A stretch of DNA of 14,610 nt from an uncultured Oscillospiraceae bacterium (GCA_900752445.1 CAADVN010000208.1:1-14610); one strand, 5' to 3'; positions 1-7,079 are shown, counted from the first letter of the stretch. Numbers and translations: made by a program. The notes: a model not told the origin generated them from the letters alone.

Positions 1-1050
1 GAGGGCGGCATACCTGAGACGCCCGAGGGACGCGTAGCGTGCGCGGAGCGCATATACGAGACGGCGGCGCGCTACGGCATAGCGCGCGAGGACGTGGTCA
101 TCGACACGCTGACGCTCACCGTGTCCTCGGAGCCGCGGGCGGCGCAGACGACGCTCGAGGCCCTGCGGCGCATCCACGCCGCAGGCGGGCGCACGACGCT
201 CGGCGTCTCGAATGTGAGCTTCGGCCTGCCGGCAAGGGAGAAGGTGAACTCGGCGTTTTTGACGCTGGCGCTCGAGGCGGGGCTGGACTGCGCCATCATG
301 AACCCGCTCTCGGCGGCCATGATGAGCGCGTGGCGCGCCTTCGCCGTGCTGACGGCGCGGGACGCAAGGTGCGAGGACTACATAGCGCACGAGTCCGGCG
401 CGGAGGCGAGGCCGGAGACGCCCACGGCGGGCCTGACGCTCGGCGCCTGCATAGAGAAGGGCCTCGCGGACGCGGCCTCGGCTGAGGCGAAGCGGCTCGT
501 CGCGGGCGGCGCGGAGCCGCTGGGCGTCATCAATTCGGAGCTCATCCCGGCGCTCGACAGGGTCGGCAAGGGCTTCGAGACGGGCAGCATCTACCTGCCC
601 CAGCTGCTCATGAGCGCGGAGGCGGCGGGCGCAGCCTTCGAGGCGCTCAAGTCCGGCATGAAGGGGGAGCGCGGCAGCGGGTACCCGGGCAAGATCGTCA
701 TTGCGACGGTGAAGGGGGATATCCACGACATAGGCAAGAACATCGTGCGCACGCTGCTCGAAAACTACGGCTTCGACGTGCGCGACCTGGGCAAGGACGT
801 GCCGCCCGAGGCGGTGCTGGAGGCGGCGTCGAAGGAGGGCGTTCGGCTCGTCGGCCTCTCGGCGCTCATGACGACGACGGTGGCCGCGATGGAGGAGACG
901 ATAAGGCTCCTGCGCGAGCGCCTGCCCGATGTGAAGATAATGGTCGGCGGCGCGGTGCTCACCGAGGACTACGCAAAGCAGATAGGCGCGGACTTCTACG
1001 GCAGGGACGCCATGGCCTCCGTGCGGTACGCGAAGGAGATATGCGGATAA
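1..1050 (+). CDS. metH: Cobalamin-dependent methionine synthase, C-terminal part (partial, 5' end off window)
   Basis: The reading frame is open from the first base and ends at TAA, giving 349 residues. Cytosolic MetH moves a methyl group from methyltetrahydrofolate through cobalamin to homocysteine. The first ~120 residues look like the end of the pterin-binding domain, with an IMNPLSAAMM segment. A helical cap domain follows (about 140-225), then a B12-binding Rossmann domain. The last carries D-x-H-x-x-G at 718-735, whose His (724-726) should be the lower axial cobalt ligand, plus the GLSALMTTT and VGGAVLTEDY signatures. The protein stops soon after the B12 domain, so the SAM-binding reactivation domain of E. 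coli MetH is absent, as in many Firmicutes. The homocysteine-binding domain would lie left of the window. It converges on bcp across a shared terminator. Confidence 0.92.
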   Translation, partial: EGGIPETPEGRVACAERIYETAARYGIAREDVVIDTLTLTVSSEPRAAQTTLEALRRIHAAGGRTTLGVSNVSFGLPAREKVNSAFLTLALEAGLDCAIMNPLSAAMMSAWRAFAVLTARDARCEDYIAHESGAEARPETPTAGLTLGACIEKGLADAASAEAKRLVAGGAEPLGVINSELIPALDRVGKGFETGSIYLPQLLMSAEAAGAAFEALKSGMKGERGSGYPGKIVIATVKGDIHDIGKNIVRTLLENYGFDVRDLGKDVPPEAVLEAASKEGVRLVGLSALMTTTVAAMEETIRLLRERLPDVKIMVGGAVLTEDYAKQIGADFYGRDAMASVRYAKEICG

Positions 1051-1053
1051 AAG

Positions 1054-1090
1054 ATGAGGCCGTGCGCGATAGTGCGCACGACCTCATTTT
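1054..1090. terminator. Bidirectional rho-independent terminator between metH and bcp
   Basis: A 14-bp stem (1054-1067 with 1074-1087) has one imperfect pair, C1060/A1081, which becomes a G-U wobble when read on the minus strand. The loop is GATAGT. It is followed by TTTT on the plus strand and CTTTTAT on the minus strand. It lies 3 bases after the metH stop and abuts the bcp stop, so it can serve both converging genes. Confidence 0.85.
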
Positions 1091-1548
1091 CAGGCTCTGA
1101 GGAATTTCAAGACGTCCTCTGCGTTTGTGTCGGGCTTTACCTTCGGCATGGCCTTCTGCACTATGCCGTCCGGCCCGATGATGAAGGTGGAGCGCACGAC
1201 GCCCATGCTGACCTTGCCGTAGTTCTTCTTCTCCTGCCAGACGCCGTAGGCCTCGATGGCCCGGCGCTCGGGGTCGGAGAGCAGCACGAAGGGCAGGCCG
1301 TGCTTTTCGGCGAATTTGGCGTGAGAGGCGGCGGAGTCGCGGCTTATGCCTATGACCACCGTGTCCAGGGCTTCAAACTCAGAGTAGGCCCCGGCAAAGG
1401 CGCAGGCCTGGCGCGTGCAGCCCGGCGTGTTGTCCCGTGAATAGAAATAGACGACCACGCGCTTTCCCGCAAAGTCCGAGAGCGAGACGGGCTTGCCGTC
1501 CTTGTCCGGCAGCGTGAAATCCGGGGCTTTCATTCCGGCTTCGAGCAT
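1090..1548 (-). CDS. bcp: Thioredoxin-dependent peroxiredoxin, Bcp/PrxQ family
   Basis: This 152-residue protein has the usual length for PrxQ, a cytosolic thiol peroxidase that reduces hydrogen peroxide and organic hydroperoxides using thioredoxin. The active-site segment TPGCTRQACAF holds the peroxidatic Cys44 and, five residues on, the resolving Cys49, the spacing seen in E. coli BCP. The conserved active-site Arg is Arg119 in VVRSTFIIG, and the PDFTLPDKDGK opening is typical of the family. The ATG start has a GGAGGG ribosome site 6-7 bases upstream. It is the third gene of a minus-strand run, yaaL-bofA-bcp, 36 bases after the bofA stop with no terminator between, so co-transcription is likely. 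Its stop touches the terminator shared with metH. Confidence 0.95.
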   Translation of the reverse strand: MLEAGMKAPDFTLPDKDGKPVSLSDFAGKRVVVYFYSRDNTPGCTRQACAFAGAYSEFEALDTVVIGISRDSAASHAKFAEKHGLPFVLLSDPERRAIEAYGVWQEKKNYGKVSMGVVRSTFIIGPDGIVQKAMPKVKPDTNAEDVLKFLRA

Positions 1549-1584
1549 GTTTATCCCTCCATTATTTTTTTAATCTCATATGTA

Positions 1585-1848
1585 TCACAGAAAATTCTGT
1601 ATGAGAACGAGCAGTACCACGCCCGGTATGCCCAAAACGCCGGCCACGAGGGCGTTCACGGCGTTGATGCCCAGGGCGAAGTCGAAAAAGCCGCCGATGA
1701 AGTTGAAGACGAAGAGCAGCACGAGCCCGGAGAGCATGTTGAGCAGGAGCTTGAAGAAGAGCTTCACCGGCAGCCTGATGATGCTGATCAGCAGCCAGAT
1801 GAGAAGTACGCAGACGATGACTGTGATGATGGTCGCCAGCGGCGGCAT
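1585..1848 (-). CDS. bofA: Pro-sigma-K processing inhibitor BofA family membrane protein
   Basis: The product has 87 residues, the same length as Bacillus BofA. BofA is an integral membrane protein of the mother cell that, with SpoIVFA, holds the SpoIVFB protease inactive and so delays pro-sigma-K cleavage during sporulation. Two hydrophobic stretches (about 5-25 and 37-58) precede the family's C-terminal signature, seen here as INAVNALVAGVLGIPGV and then LVLIQNFL. The start is an ATG with AGGAGG 8 bases upstream, the site overlapping the end of the yaaL-like gene 14 bases away. The yaaL-bofA order matches Bacillus. It is good evidence for a sporulating ancestry, though BofA-like genes also persist in some species not known to sporulate. 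Confidence 0.9.
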   Translation of the reverse strand: MPPLATIITVIVCVLLIWLLISIIRLPVKLFFKLLLNMLSGLVLLFVFNFIGGFFDFALGINAVNALVAGVLGIPGVVLLVLIQNFL

Positions 1849-1862
1849 GTTTTGTGCCTCCT

Positions 1863-2087
1863 TTACAGATAGAACGATTTGAGGTTGCGCACGGCGCAGT
1901 TGTACTTGGACTTGAGGGCGCTTATCTCGAATATGCAGGTGTCGAGCTGCGCCGGGTCGGTGAGGTTGTTGAAACGGCAGTAGGTGTCGTCAAGCTGCGC
2001 GCGGACGGCGTTTAGCTCCTCCACGGCCTTTTTGATATCGGCCTTGAGGGCCCTGGCCTGTCTTGAACGTTTGGACAAGTATATCAC
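1863..2087 (-). CDS. YaaL-like DUF2508 family protein
   Basis: A small (74-residue), charged, largely helical protein of unknown function, rich in Lys, Arg, Glu and Ala with heptad-like spacing. Its length, composition and position directly before bofA match Bacillus YaaL (DUF2508). The frame as drawn opens with GTG at 2085-2087, but AAGGAG sits only 1 base before that codon. A TTG nine bases downstream (2076-2078) would have about 10 bases of spacing, so the true start is uncertain. In Bacillus recR precedes yaaL; here no recR is present and the space upstream holds a divergent candidate RNA. I saw no convincing housekeeping promoter in front of this gene. Confidence 0.8.
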   Translation of the reverse strand: MIYLSKRSRQARALKADIKKAVEELNAVRAQLDDTYCRFNNLTDPAQLDTCIFEISALKSKYNCAVRNLKSFYL

Positions 2088-2150
2088 ACTCCTTGTCCCT
2101 ATTCTATTCAGAGCGGGCCCGTTTTAACCAAAATGAACAAAAATTGCCGG

Positions 2151-2180
2151 TAATATTGAGGGCGCGCGGTGTCATACTAG
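2151..2180 (+). promoter_or_regulatory. Candidate sporulation-sigma-type promoter for the 2186-2445 RNA
   Basis: TAATATT (2151-2157) fits the Bacillus sigma-E -35 pattern KMATATT. CATACTAG (2173-2180) fits 6 of 8 positions of the sigma-E -10 CATACAHT, and its first seven bases fully fit the sigma-G -10 CATWHTA. The spacers are 15 bases (sigma-E reading) or 17 (sigma-G reading with TAATA as the -35). No good sigma-A pair is seen at this spot. A start near 2186-2187 would coincide with the first helix of the RNA. Consensus patterns are from memory of Bacillus; the match is suggestive only. Confidence 0.4.
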
Positions 2181-2185
2181 ACTCG

Positions 2186-2445
2186 GACTTCACAAGAGAG
2201 AGCGGTCCGGCAGGGCAAGAGAAAAAGGCCCGAGGCCGGTGCCCGGTGCGGAAAGCGCCAGATGGGCGAATGGCCGTCCGTTTGAGGAAAACGGGCTGCC
2301 GGAAGGATGAGGGCTCTGTTCTGCAAGGGACATCGAGCGCCGTCCAGAGCGCGAGAAAATGAAGTCAAGTGCCTGAGTGCGGAGCGATAGTTCCGAGAGC
2401 GACGGCGCGGCGGGACCATGCGTAGAGCAGGGTCCCGCTTTTTTT
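2186..2445 (+). ncRNA. Candidate structured non-coding RNA, family not recognised
   Basis: This stretch lacks a convincing gene but is dense in nested complementary segments. GACTTCA (2186-2192) pairs with 2360-2366 and closes a multi-branched region. TCCGGCAG (2206-2213) pairs with 2296-2303. A compound hairpin pairs GGCC 2234-2237/2271-2274, GCCC/GGGC and GGTGC/GCGCC. CCGTTT (2278-2283) pairs with 2289-2294, and GCTCTG (2313-2318) with 2345-2350. GTGCC (2369-2373) pairs with 2404-2408 and encloses a 6-bp hairpin at 2380-2395. A strong terminator ends the unit. GATG 2306-2309 with CATC 2331-2334 could form a pseudoknot. I checked by eye for hallmark sequences of SRP RNA, RNase P RNA, tmRNA, 6S RNA, T-box and common riboswitches and found none. 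It could also be a leader, but a separate promoter lies between it and the next gene. Confidence 0.55.
2410..2445 (+). terminator. Rho-independent terminator ending the candidate RNA
   Basis: GCGGGACC (2410-2417) pairs with GGTCCCGC (2431-2438). The stem continues inside with TGC/GCA beyond an A-G mismatch, and seven T residues follow. No plus-strand protein gene precedes it, so it implies a non-coding transcript ending here. Confidence 0.9.
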
Positions 2446-2446
2446 C

Positions 2447-2475
2447 TTGCAATTTGGGGACGGTTGGTCTATACT
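2447..2475 (+). promoter_or_regulatory. Sigma-A-type promoter of the topoisomerase operon
   Basis: TTGCAA (2447-2452; 4 of 6 to consensus), an exact 17-base spacer, then TATACT (2470-2475; 5 of 6). It begins right after the RNA terminator. The predicted start near 2482 is followed by the inverted repeat AAAATT-ATGC-AATTTT (2484-2499), which could be an operator or a leader hairpin. Confidence 0.75.
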
Positions 2476-2538
2476 ATATAAGTAAAATTATGCAATTTTG
2501 CGCTACAACATATTGATATTGTGAGGGAAAATCTGCAA

Positions 2539-4524
2539 ATGGCAAGAAACACTCCCGAGTCCTACGGGAACGAGAGCATCTCCCAGCTCAAGGGCGAGGA
2601 CAGGGTACGCAAGCGCCCGGCGGTCATCTTCGGCTCGGACGGGCTGGAGGGCTGCGAGCACGCGGTGTTCGAGATACTCTCGAACTCCATAGACGAGGCC
2701 CGCGCCGGCAACGGCAGCATTATAACACTGACGCGCTTTCTCGACAAGAGCATAGAGTGCGAGGACTTCGGCCGCGGCTGCCCCGTGGACTGGAACCCGG
2801 CGGAGAAGAAATATAACTGGGAGCTGGTCTTCTGCGAGCTCTACGCCGGCGGCAAGTACCGCAACAACGAGGGCGGCGACTACGAGTATTCGCTGGGCCT
2901 CAACGGCCTCGGCACCTGCGCGACGCAGTACTCGTCCGAGTACATGGACGTCACCGTCCGGCGCGACGGGAAGAAATACACGCTGCACTTTGAAAAGGGC
3001 CGCATTAAGGGCAAGCTCGAGGAGGAACCGGCGGACAGGAAGAAGACCGGCACCACAATAAAATGGCGCCCGGACCTCGAGGTCTTCACGGACATAGATA
3101 TCCCGCTCGAATACTACACAGAGACGCTCAAACGCCAGGCCGTCGTGAACGCGGGCGTCACCTTCCGGCTCAAAAACGAGGTCGCGCAGGGCAAGTTCGA
3201 GACCACGGACTTCGTCTACGAGAACGGCATACTGGATTATGTAAACGAAATCGCCGGGGAGGAGACGCTCTCCGCGCCGTATTTCATCCAGGCCGAGCGC
3301 AAGGGGCGAGACAGGGCTGATAAGCCGGAGTACAAGGTCAAGCTCTCGGCTGCCTTCTGCTTCTCGAACAAGGTCAATGCGATAGAGTATTACCACAACA
3401 GCTCCTTCCTGGAGCACGGCGGCGCGCCGGAGAAGGCCGCAAGGAGCGCCTTTGTGAGCGCGGTGGACGGGTACATCAAGAAGGTCGGCAAGTACCAGAA
3501 GAACGAGTCGAAAATAAGCTTCCAGGACGTGGCCGACTGCCTGGTGCTTGTGACGAACTGCTTTTCGACCCAGACCTCGTATGAGAACCAGACGAAGAAG
3601 GCCATCACGAACCGGTTCATACAGGAGGCCATGACGGACTTTTTGCGCTCGCAGCTCGAGGTGTATTTCATCGAGCACAAGGCCGAGGCGGACAGGGTGG
3701 CCGACCAGGTGCTGGTGAACAAGCGCAGCCGCGAGCAGGCGGAGAAGGCGCGCCTGACCATCAAGAAGAAGCTCACGGGCAGCATGGACATCTCGAACAG
3801 GGTGCAGAAGTTCGTGGACTGCCGCAGCCGCGACGTGTCGAAGCGAGAGATATATATCGTCGAGGGCGACTCGGCCCTGGGCGCGTGCAAGCTCTCGCGG
3901 GACGCGGAGTTCCAGGGCATCATGCCCGTGCGGGGCAAGATACTCAACTGCCTCAAGGCGGATTACGGCAGGATATTCAAGAGCGAGATAATAACGGACC
4001 TCATCAAGGTCCTCGGCTGCGGCGTGGAGGTGCAGAAGCACATAAAGGAGCTGCCGGCCTTCGAGCTGGACAGCCTGCGGTGGAGCAAGGTCATCATCTG
4101 CACGGACGCGGACGTGGACGGCTTCCAGATACGGACGCTCATCCTGACGATGCTGTACCGCCTCGCGCCGACGCTTATAAAAGAGGGCTATGTGTATATA
4201 GCCGAGTCGCCGCTCTACGAGATAGAGTCGGGCGGCAAGACCTGGTTTGCGTACTCGGAGCGCGAGAAGGCCGAGATATTGGACGGCATAGGCCGGGCCA
4301 GGGTTTCGATAAGCCGCTCGAAGGGCCTGGGCGAGAACGACCCGGACATGATGTGGCTGACGACGATGAATCCTGAGACGCGGCGGCTCATCCGGGTGAT
4401 GCCGGAGGACGCGGAGCGCACGAGCGAGATGTTCGACCTGCTGCTTGGGGACAATCTCGCGGGCAGAAAGCAGCACATTTCGGACTTCGGCAGCCAGTAT
4501 CTGGACCTTGCCGACATATCCTGA
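2539..4524 (+). CDS. Type IIA DNA topoisomerase, B (ATPase/TOPRIM) subunit, divergent ParE/GyrB-like
   Basis: This subunit supplies the ATP-driven gate and metal-binding TOPRIM domain of a heterotetrameric topoisomerase that passes one duplex through another. From the ATG at 2539 (661 residues), the GHKL ATPase has EILSNSIDEA with catalytic-type Glu45 and Mg-binding Asn49. Next comes DFGRGCP with Asp76, where DNGRGIP is usual, and the lid GLNGLGTC. The transducer keeps QTKK (351-354). TOPRIM has VEGDSALGA (Glu442), MPVRGKILN and TDADVDG (Asp523, Asp525). SKGLGEN and TTMNPETRRL complete the set. An in-frame GTG at 2521 has no ribosome site, while AGGG precedes this ATG by about 11 bases. It belongs to a divergent clade I recall from Clostridia, and it heads a six-gene cluster. 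The missing GyrA box in its partner favours a topoisomerase IV-like role. Confidence 0.9.
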   Translation: MARNTPESYGNESISQLKGEDRVRKRPAVIFGSDGLEGCEHAVFEILSNSIDEARAGNGSIITLTRFLDKSIECEDFGRGCPVDWNPAEKKYNWELVFCELYAGGKYRNNEGGDYEYSLGLNGLGTCATQYSSEYMDVTVRRDGKKYTLHFEKGRIKGKLEEEPADRKKTGTTIKWRPDLEVFTDIDIPLEYYTETLKRQAVVNAGVTFRLKNEVAQGKFETTDFVYENGILDYVNEIAGEETLSAPYFIQAERKGRDRADKPEYKVKLSAAFCFSNKVNAIEYYHNSSFLEHGGAPEKAARSAFVSAVDGYIKKVGKYQKNESKISFQDVADCLVLVTNCFSTQTSYENQTKKAITNRFIQEAMTDFLRSQLEVYFIEHKAEADRVADQVLVNKRSREQAEKARLTIKKKLTGSMDISNRVQKFVDCRSRDVSKREIYIVEGDSALGACKLSRDAEFQGIMPVRGKILNCLKADYGRIFKSEIITDLIKVLGCGVEVQKHIKELPAFELDSLRWSKVIICTDADVDGFQIRTLILTMLYRLAPTLIKEGYVYIAESPLYEIESGGKTWFAYSEREKAEILDGIGRARVSISRSKGLGENDPDMMWLTTMNPETRRLIRVMPEDAERTSEMFDLLLGDNLAGRKQHISDFGSQYLDLADIS

Positions 4525-4536
4525 GGGGGTTTGGGA

Positions 4537-4827
4537 ATGAGTTTCAAGACAGTCAAGAAGGTCGCAATAGCGGGCCTGCTGCTCTCGCTGGCGATGTGCT
4601 TCATAGGCGTGTTCGGCATGGAGCCGGGCTCTGAACAGGCCGGGAGCATGGCCATCTGGGCGGTGGTGGTGCTGCTGTTCACCATGGCGGTAGTGCTCAA
4701 GTGGAGCCGCTGTCCCTGGTGCGGCGAGCTGATAATCGTCAAACTCTTCAAGCTCAAGGAGTGCCCGCACTGCGGGCGCGACCTCGAGACGGGAAAGAAG
4801 AAAAAAGGCAAGGGCGGAAGAAAGTAA
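4537..4827 (+). CDS. Small two-helix membrane protein with C-terminal zinc ribbon, function unknown
   Basis: I do not recognise a named family. The 96-residue product has two hydrophobic segments (about 8-27 and 38-55), then a CPWC...CPHC pair (Cys59, Cys62, Cys76, Cys79; CxxC-x13-CxxC) typical of a zinc ribbon, and a Lys/Gly-rich basic tail. The positive residues suggest a cytoplasmic ribbon with a short outer loop. ATG at 4537 is preferred over an in-frame TTG at 4531, because GAGGGGG (4523-4529) lies 7 bases before the ATG. It sits between the two topoisomerase subunit genes, and its TAA is followed directly by the A-subunit ATG, so translation is probably coupled. The placement hints at a link between membrane, nucleic acid and topoisomerase, but nothing in the sequence proves a role. 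Confidence 0.8.
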   Translation: MSFKTVKKVAIAGLLLSLAMCFIGVFGMEPGSEQAGSMAIWAVVVLLFTMAVVLKWSRCPWCGELIIVKLFKLKECPHCGRDLETGKKKKGKGGRK

Positions 4828-7077
4828 ATGGCGCGTAAAAAACCGGCGCAGGAGCCGGAGAACAAGAGGAAGACGAACGAGAACGTCATGGGCCTGAGGG
4901 CCGAGGTGCTCGAGCAGCCCATAACCGAGACGCTCGAGACGAACTACATGCCCTACGCCATGAGCGTCATCGTCTCGAGGGCGATACCGGAGATAGACGG
5001 CTTCAAGCCGAGCCACCGCAAGCTGCTCTATACGATGTACAAGATGGGGCTGCTCAACGGCGCGCGGACGAAGTCGGCGAACATCGTGGGGCAGACCATG
5101 CGCCTGAACCCGCACGGCGATGCCGCGATATACGAGACGATGGTGAGGCTCGCGAAGGGCTGCGAGGCGCTCAACACGCCATTTGTGGACTCGAAGGGCA
5201 ACTTCGGCAAGGTGTACTCGCGGGATATGTCCTACGCCGCCTCGAGGTATACGGAGGCGAAGCTCGCGCCCATCTGCGCCGAGGTGTTCCGGGACATAGA
5301 CAAGGACACGGTGGACTTCGTGGACAACTATGACGGCAGCATGAAGGAGCCGGCGCTGCTGCCCACGGCCTTCCCGAACGTGCTGGTCTCGGCGAATACG
5401 GGCATCGCCGTCGGCATGGCGAGCCAGATATGCGGTTTCAATCTCACCGAGGTCTGCGAGACGGCGATAAGCTATATCCGCGACCCGGACTGCGAGCTCA
5501 TGGCCACGCTGCCGGCGCCGGACTTCCCCACGGGCGGGGAGATCATCATGGAGCCGGGCGTCATGGAGGAGATATACAGGACCGGCCGGGGCAGCTTCAA
5601 GGTGCGCTCGCGCTGGCGCTATGACGCGAAGGAGAACGTCATAGAGATCTACGAGATCCCCTACACCGCCACGGCCGAGGCCGTCATGGACAAGGTCGCG
5701 GAGCTGGTGAAGGCGGGCAAGGTCAAGGAGATCTCGGACATGCGCGACGAGACCGATTTGGGCGGATTGAAGCTGGCGATAGACCTAAAACGCGGCGCGG
5801 AGCCGGAAAAGCTCATGGCAAAGCTCTTTAAATCCACGCCGCTCATGGACAGCTTTGCCTGCAACTTCAACATCCTCATTGCGGGGACGCCGCGCGTCAT
5901 GGGCGTGCGCGAGATACTCTCGGAGTGGACGGCCTGGCGGCTCGACTGCGTGAAGCGGCGCATTTGGTTCGACATGAGCCGCAAGAAGGAGAAGCTGCAC
6001 CTGCTGCAGGGCCTCGGGAAGATACTTCTCGACATAGACAAGGCCATCGCCATCATAAGGAATACCGAGCGCGAGGCCGACGTCGTGCCGAACCTGATGG
6101 ACGGCTTCGGCATCGACAAGGTCCAGGCGGAGTTCGTGGCGGAGATAAAGCTGCGGAACATAAACCGGGAGTATATATTAAAGCGCACGGCGGAGACGGA
6201 AGAGCTCGAGCGGGACATAGCCGAGCTGGAGGCCACGCTGAACAGCCGCCGGAAGCTCCAGAACGTCATCGTAAAGGAGCTGGAGCGGATAATAAAGGAC
6301 TACCCCTCGCCGCGGCGCACGGGCATAGTGTACGCCGACGAGCTGCCGGAGGCGGACGAGGAGGAGCCGGTGGAGGACTACCCCGTGCGGGTGTTCGTCT
6401 CGCGCGAGGGCTACCTCAAGAAGATAACGCCGCAGTCGCTGCGCATGGCCTCGGAGCAGAAGTACAAGGAGGGCGACGGCCCGGCGTCGGAGTTCGACGC
6501 CATGAACCGCGCGGAGCTTCTGGTGTTCACGGACAGGCAGCAGGTGTACAAGACGCGGCTCGCGGACTTCGAGGACACGAAGGCCTCGGTGCTGGGCGTG
6601 TACCTGCCCGGCAAGCTGGAGATGGACGAGGGCGAGCGGGTCGTGCAGGTCCTGGACCCCGGCGACTACTCGGGGCAGATACTGCTGTTTTTTGAAAACG
6701 GCAAGGCGGCGCGGCTCGCGCTCTCGGCCTACGAGACGAAGACGAACCGGAAGAAGCTCTTGAACGCCTACTCGGACAAGAGCCCGCTCGTGTGCATCAT
6801 AGAGCTGCGTGACGAGCTCGAGCTGGCGGCCTTCTCGACGGAGGGCCGGGCGATAATATTCAGCACGGCGCTGCTCGCGCCGAAGACCTCGCGCTCGACG
6901 CAGGGCGTGGGGGTCATGACGATGAAGCCGAAGTACAAGCTCAAGGGCGCGAGGGCGCTGCATAAGACAGGCATCAAGAATCTCTCGCGCTACCGTGTCC
7001 GCAGCCTTCCGGCGGCAGGCGCGCTGCTCAGGGAAGAGGACAGGGGCGAAAAACAACTATCGCTGTTGGAGGAATAG
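4828..7077 (+). CDS. Type IIA DNA topoisomerase, A (cleavage/religation) subunit, ParC/GyrA-like
   Basis: This subunit cuts and reseals DNA through a tyrosyl linkage; 749 residues is shorter than typical GyrA. The winged-helix region has GFKPSHRKLLYTMY and the quinolone-region sequence NPHGDAAIYE. The position equal to E. coli GyrA Ser83 is Ala99, and that of Asp87 is Glu103. The catalytic Tyr is Tyr141 in AASRYTE (codon 5248-5250), with the usual Arg before it. A long helical region at about 435-490 matches the coiled-coil gate. The C-terminal domain (about 515-725) looks like a reduced beta-propeller. Where a GyrA box would be expected I see QKYKEGDG (544-551; 6457-6480) instead of QRRGGRG. 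That argues for decatenation or relaxation rather than gyrase-type wrapping. It starts directly after the preceding stop, and the next gene follows after 2 bases. Confidence 0.9.
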   Translation: MARKKPAQEPENKRKTNENVMGLRAEVLEQPITETLETNYMPYAMSVIVSRAIPEIDGFKPSHRKLLYTMYKMGLLNGARTKSANIVGQTMRLNPHGDAAIYETMVRLAKGCEALNTPFVDSKGNFGKVYSRDMSYAASRYTEAKLAPICAEVFRDIDKDTVDFVDNYDGSMKEPALLPTAFPNVLVSANTGIAVGMASQICGFNLTEVCETAISYIRDPDCELMATLPAPDFPTGGEIIMEPGVMEEIYRTGRGSFKVRSRWRYDAKENVIEIYEIPYTATAEAVMDKVAELVKAGKVKEISDMRDETDLGGLKLAIDLKRGAEPEKLMAKLFKSTPLMDSFACNFNILIAGTPRVMGVREILSEWTAWRLDCVKRRIWFDMSRKKEKLHLLQGLGKILLDIDKAIAIIRNTEREADVVPNLMDGFGIDKVQAEFVAEIKLRNINREYILKRTAETEELERDIAELEATLNSRRKLQNVIVKELERIIKDYPSPRRTGIVYADELPEADEEEPVEDYPVRVFVSREGYLKKITPQSLRMASEQKYKEGDGPASEFDAMNRAELLVFTDRQQVYKTRLADFEDTKASVLGVYLPGKLEMDEGERVVQVLDPGDYSGQILLFFENGKAARLALSAYETKTNRKKLLNAYSDKSPLVCIIELRDELELAAFSTEGRAIIFSTALLAPKTSRSTQGVGVMTMKPKYKLKGARALHKTGIKNLSRYRVRSLPAAGALLREEDRGEKQLSLLEE

Positions 7078-7079
7078 TC

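Noticed and set aside
2063..2362. A 99-codon plus-strand frame across the yaaL start and the candidate RNA
   Set aside because: It begins inside the divergent gene, has no domain-like character, and covers segments explained by paired helices.
2186..2445. Identification of the RNA as SRP RNA, RNase P RNA, tmRNA or a T-box leader
   Set aside because: The hallmarks are absent: no GGAAGGAAGCAGC-like SRP loop, no GAGGAAAGTCC of RNase P, no tRNA-like ends, and no TGGNACCGCG T-box sequence.
4215..4922. A 235-codon minus-strand frame spanning the topoisomerase B and zinc-ribbon genes
   Set aside because: It overlaps supported plus-strand genes and their junctions and looks like Ser-rich shadow translation.
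2503..5115. An 870-codon open frame antisense to the topoisomerase B-subunit gene
   Set aside because: It mirrors the codon bias of the plus-strand gene, is low-complexity in Leu, Val, His and Arg, lacks a ribosome site and family resemblance, and overlaps a strongly supported gene.
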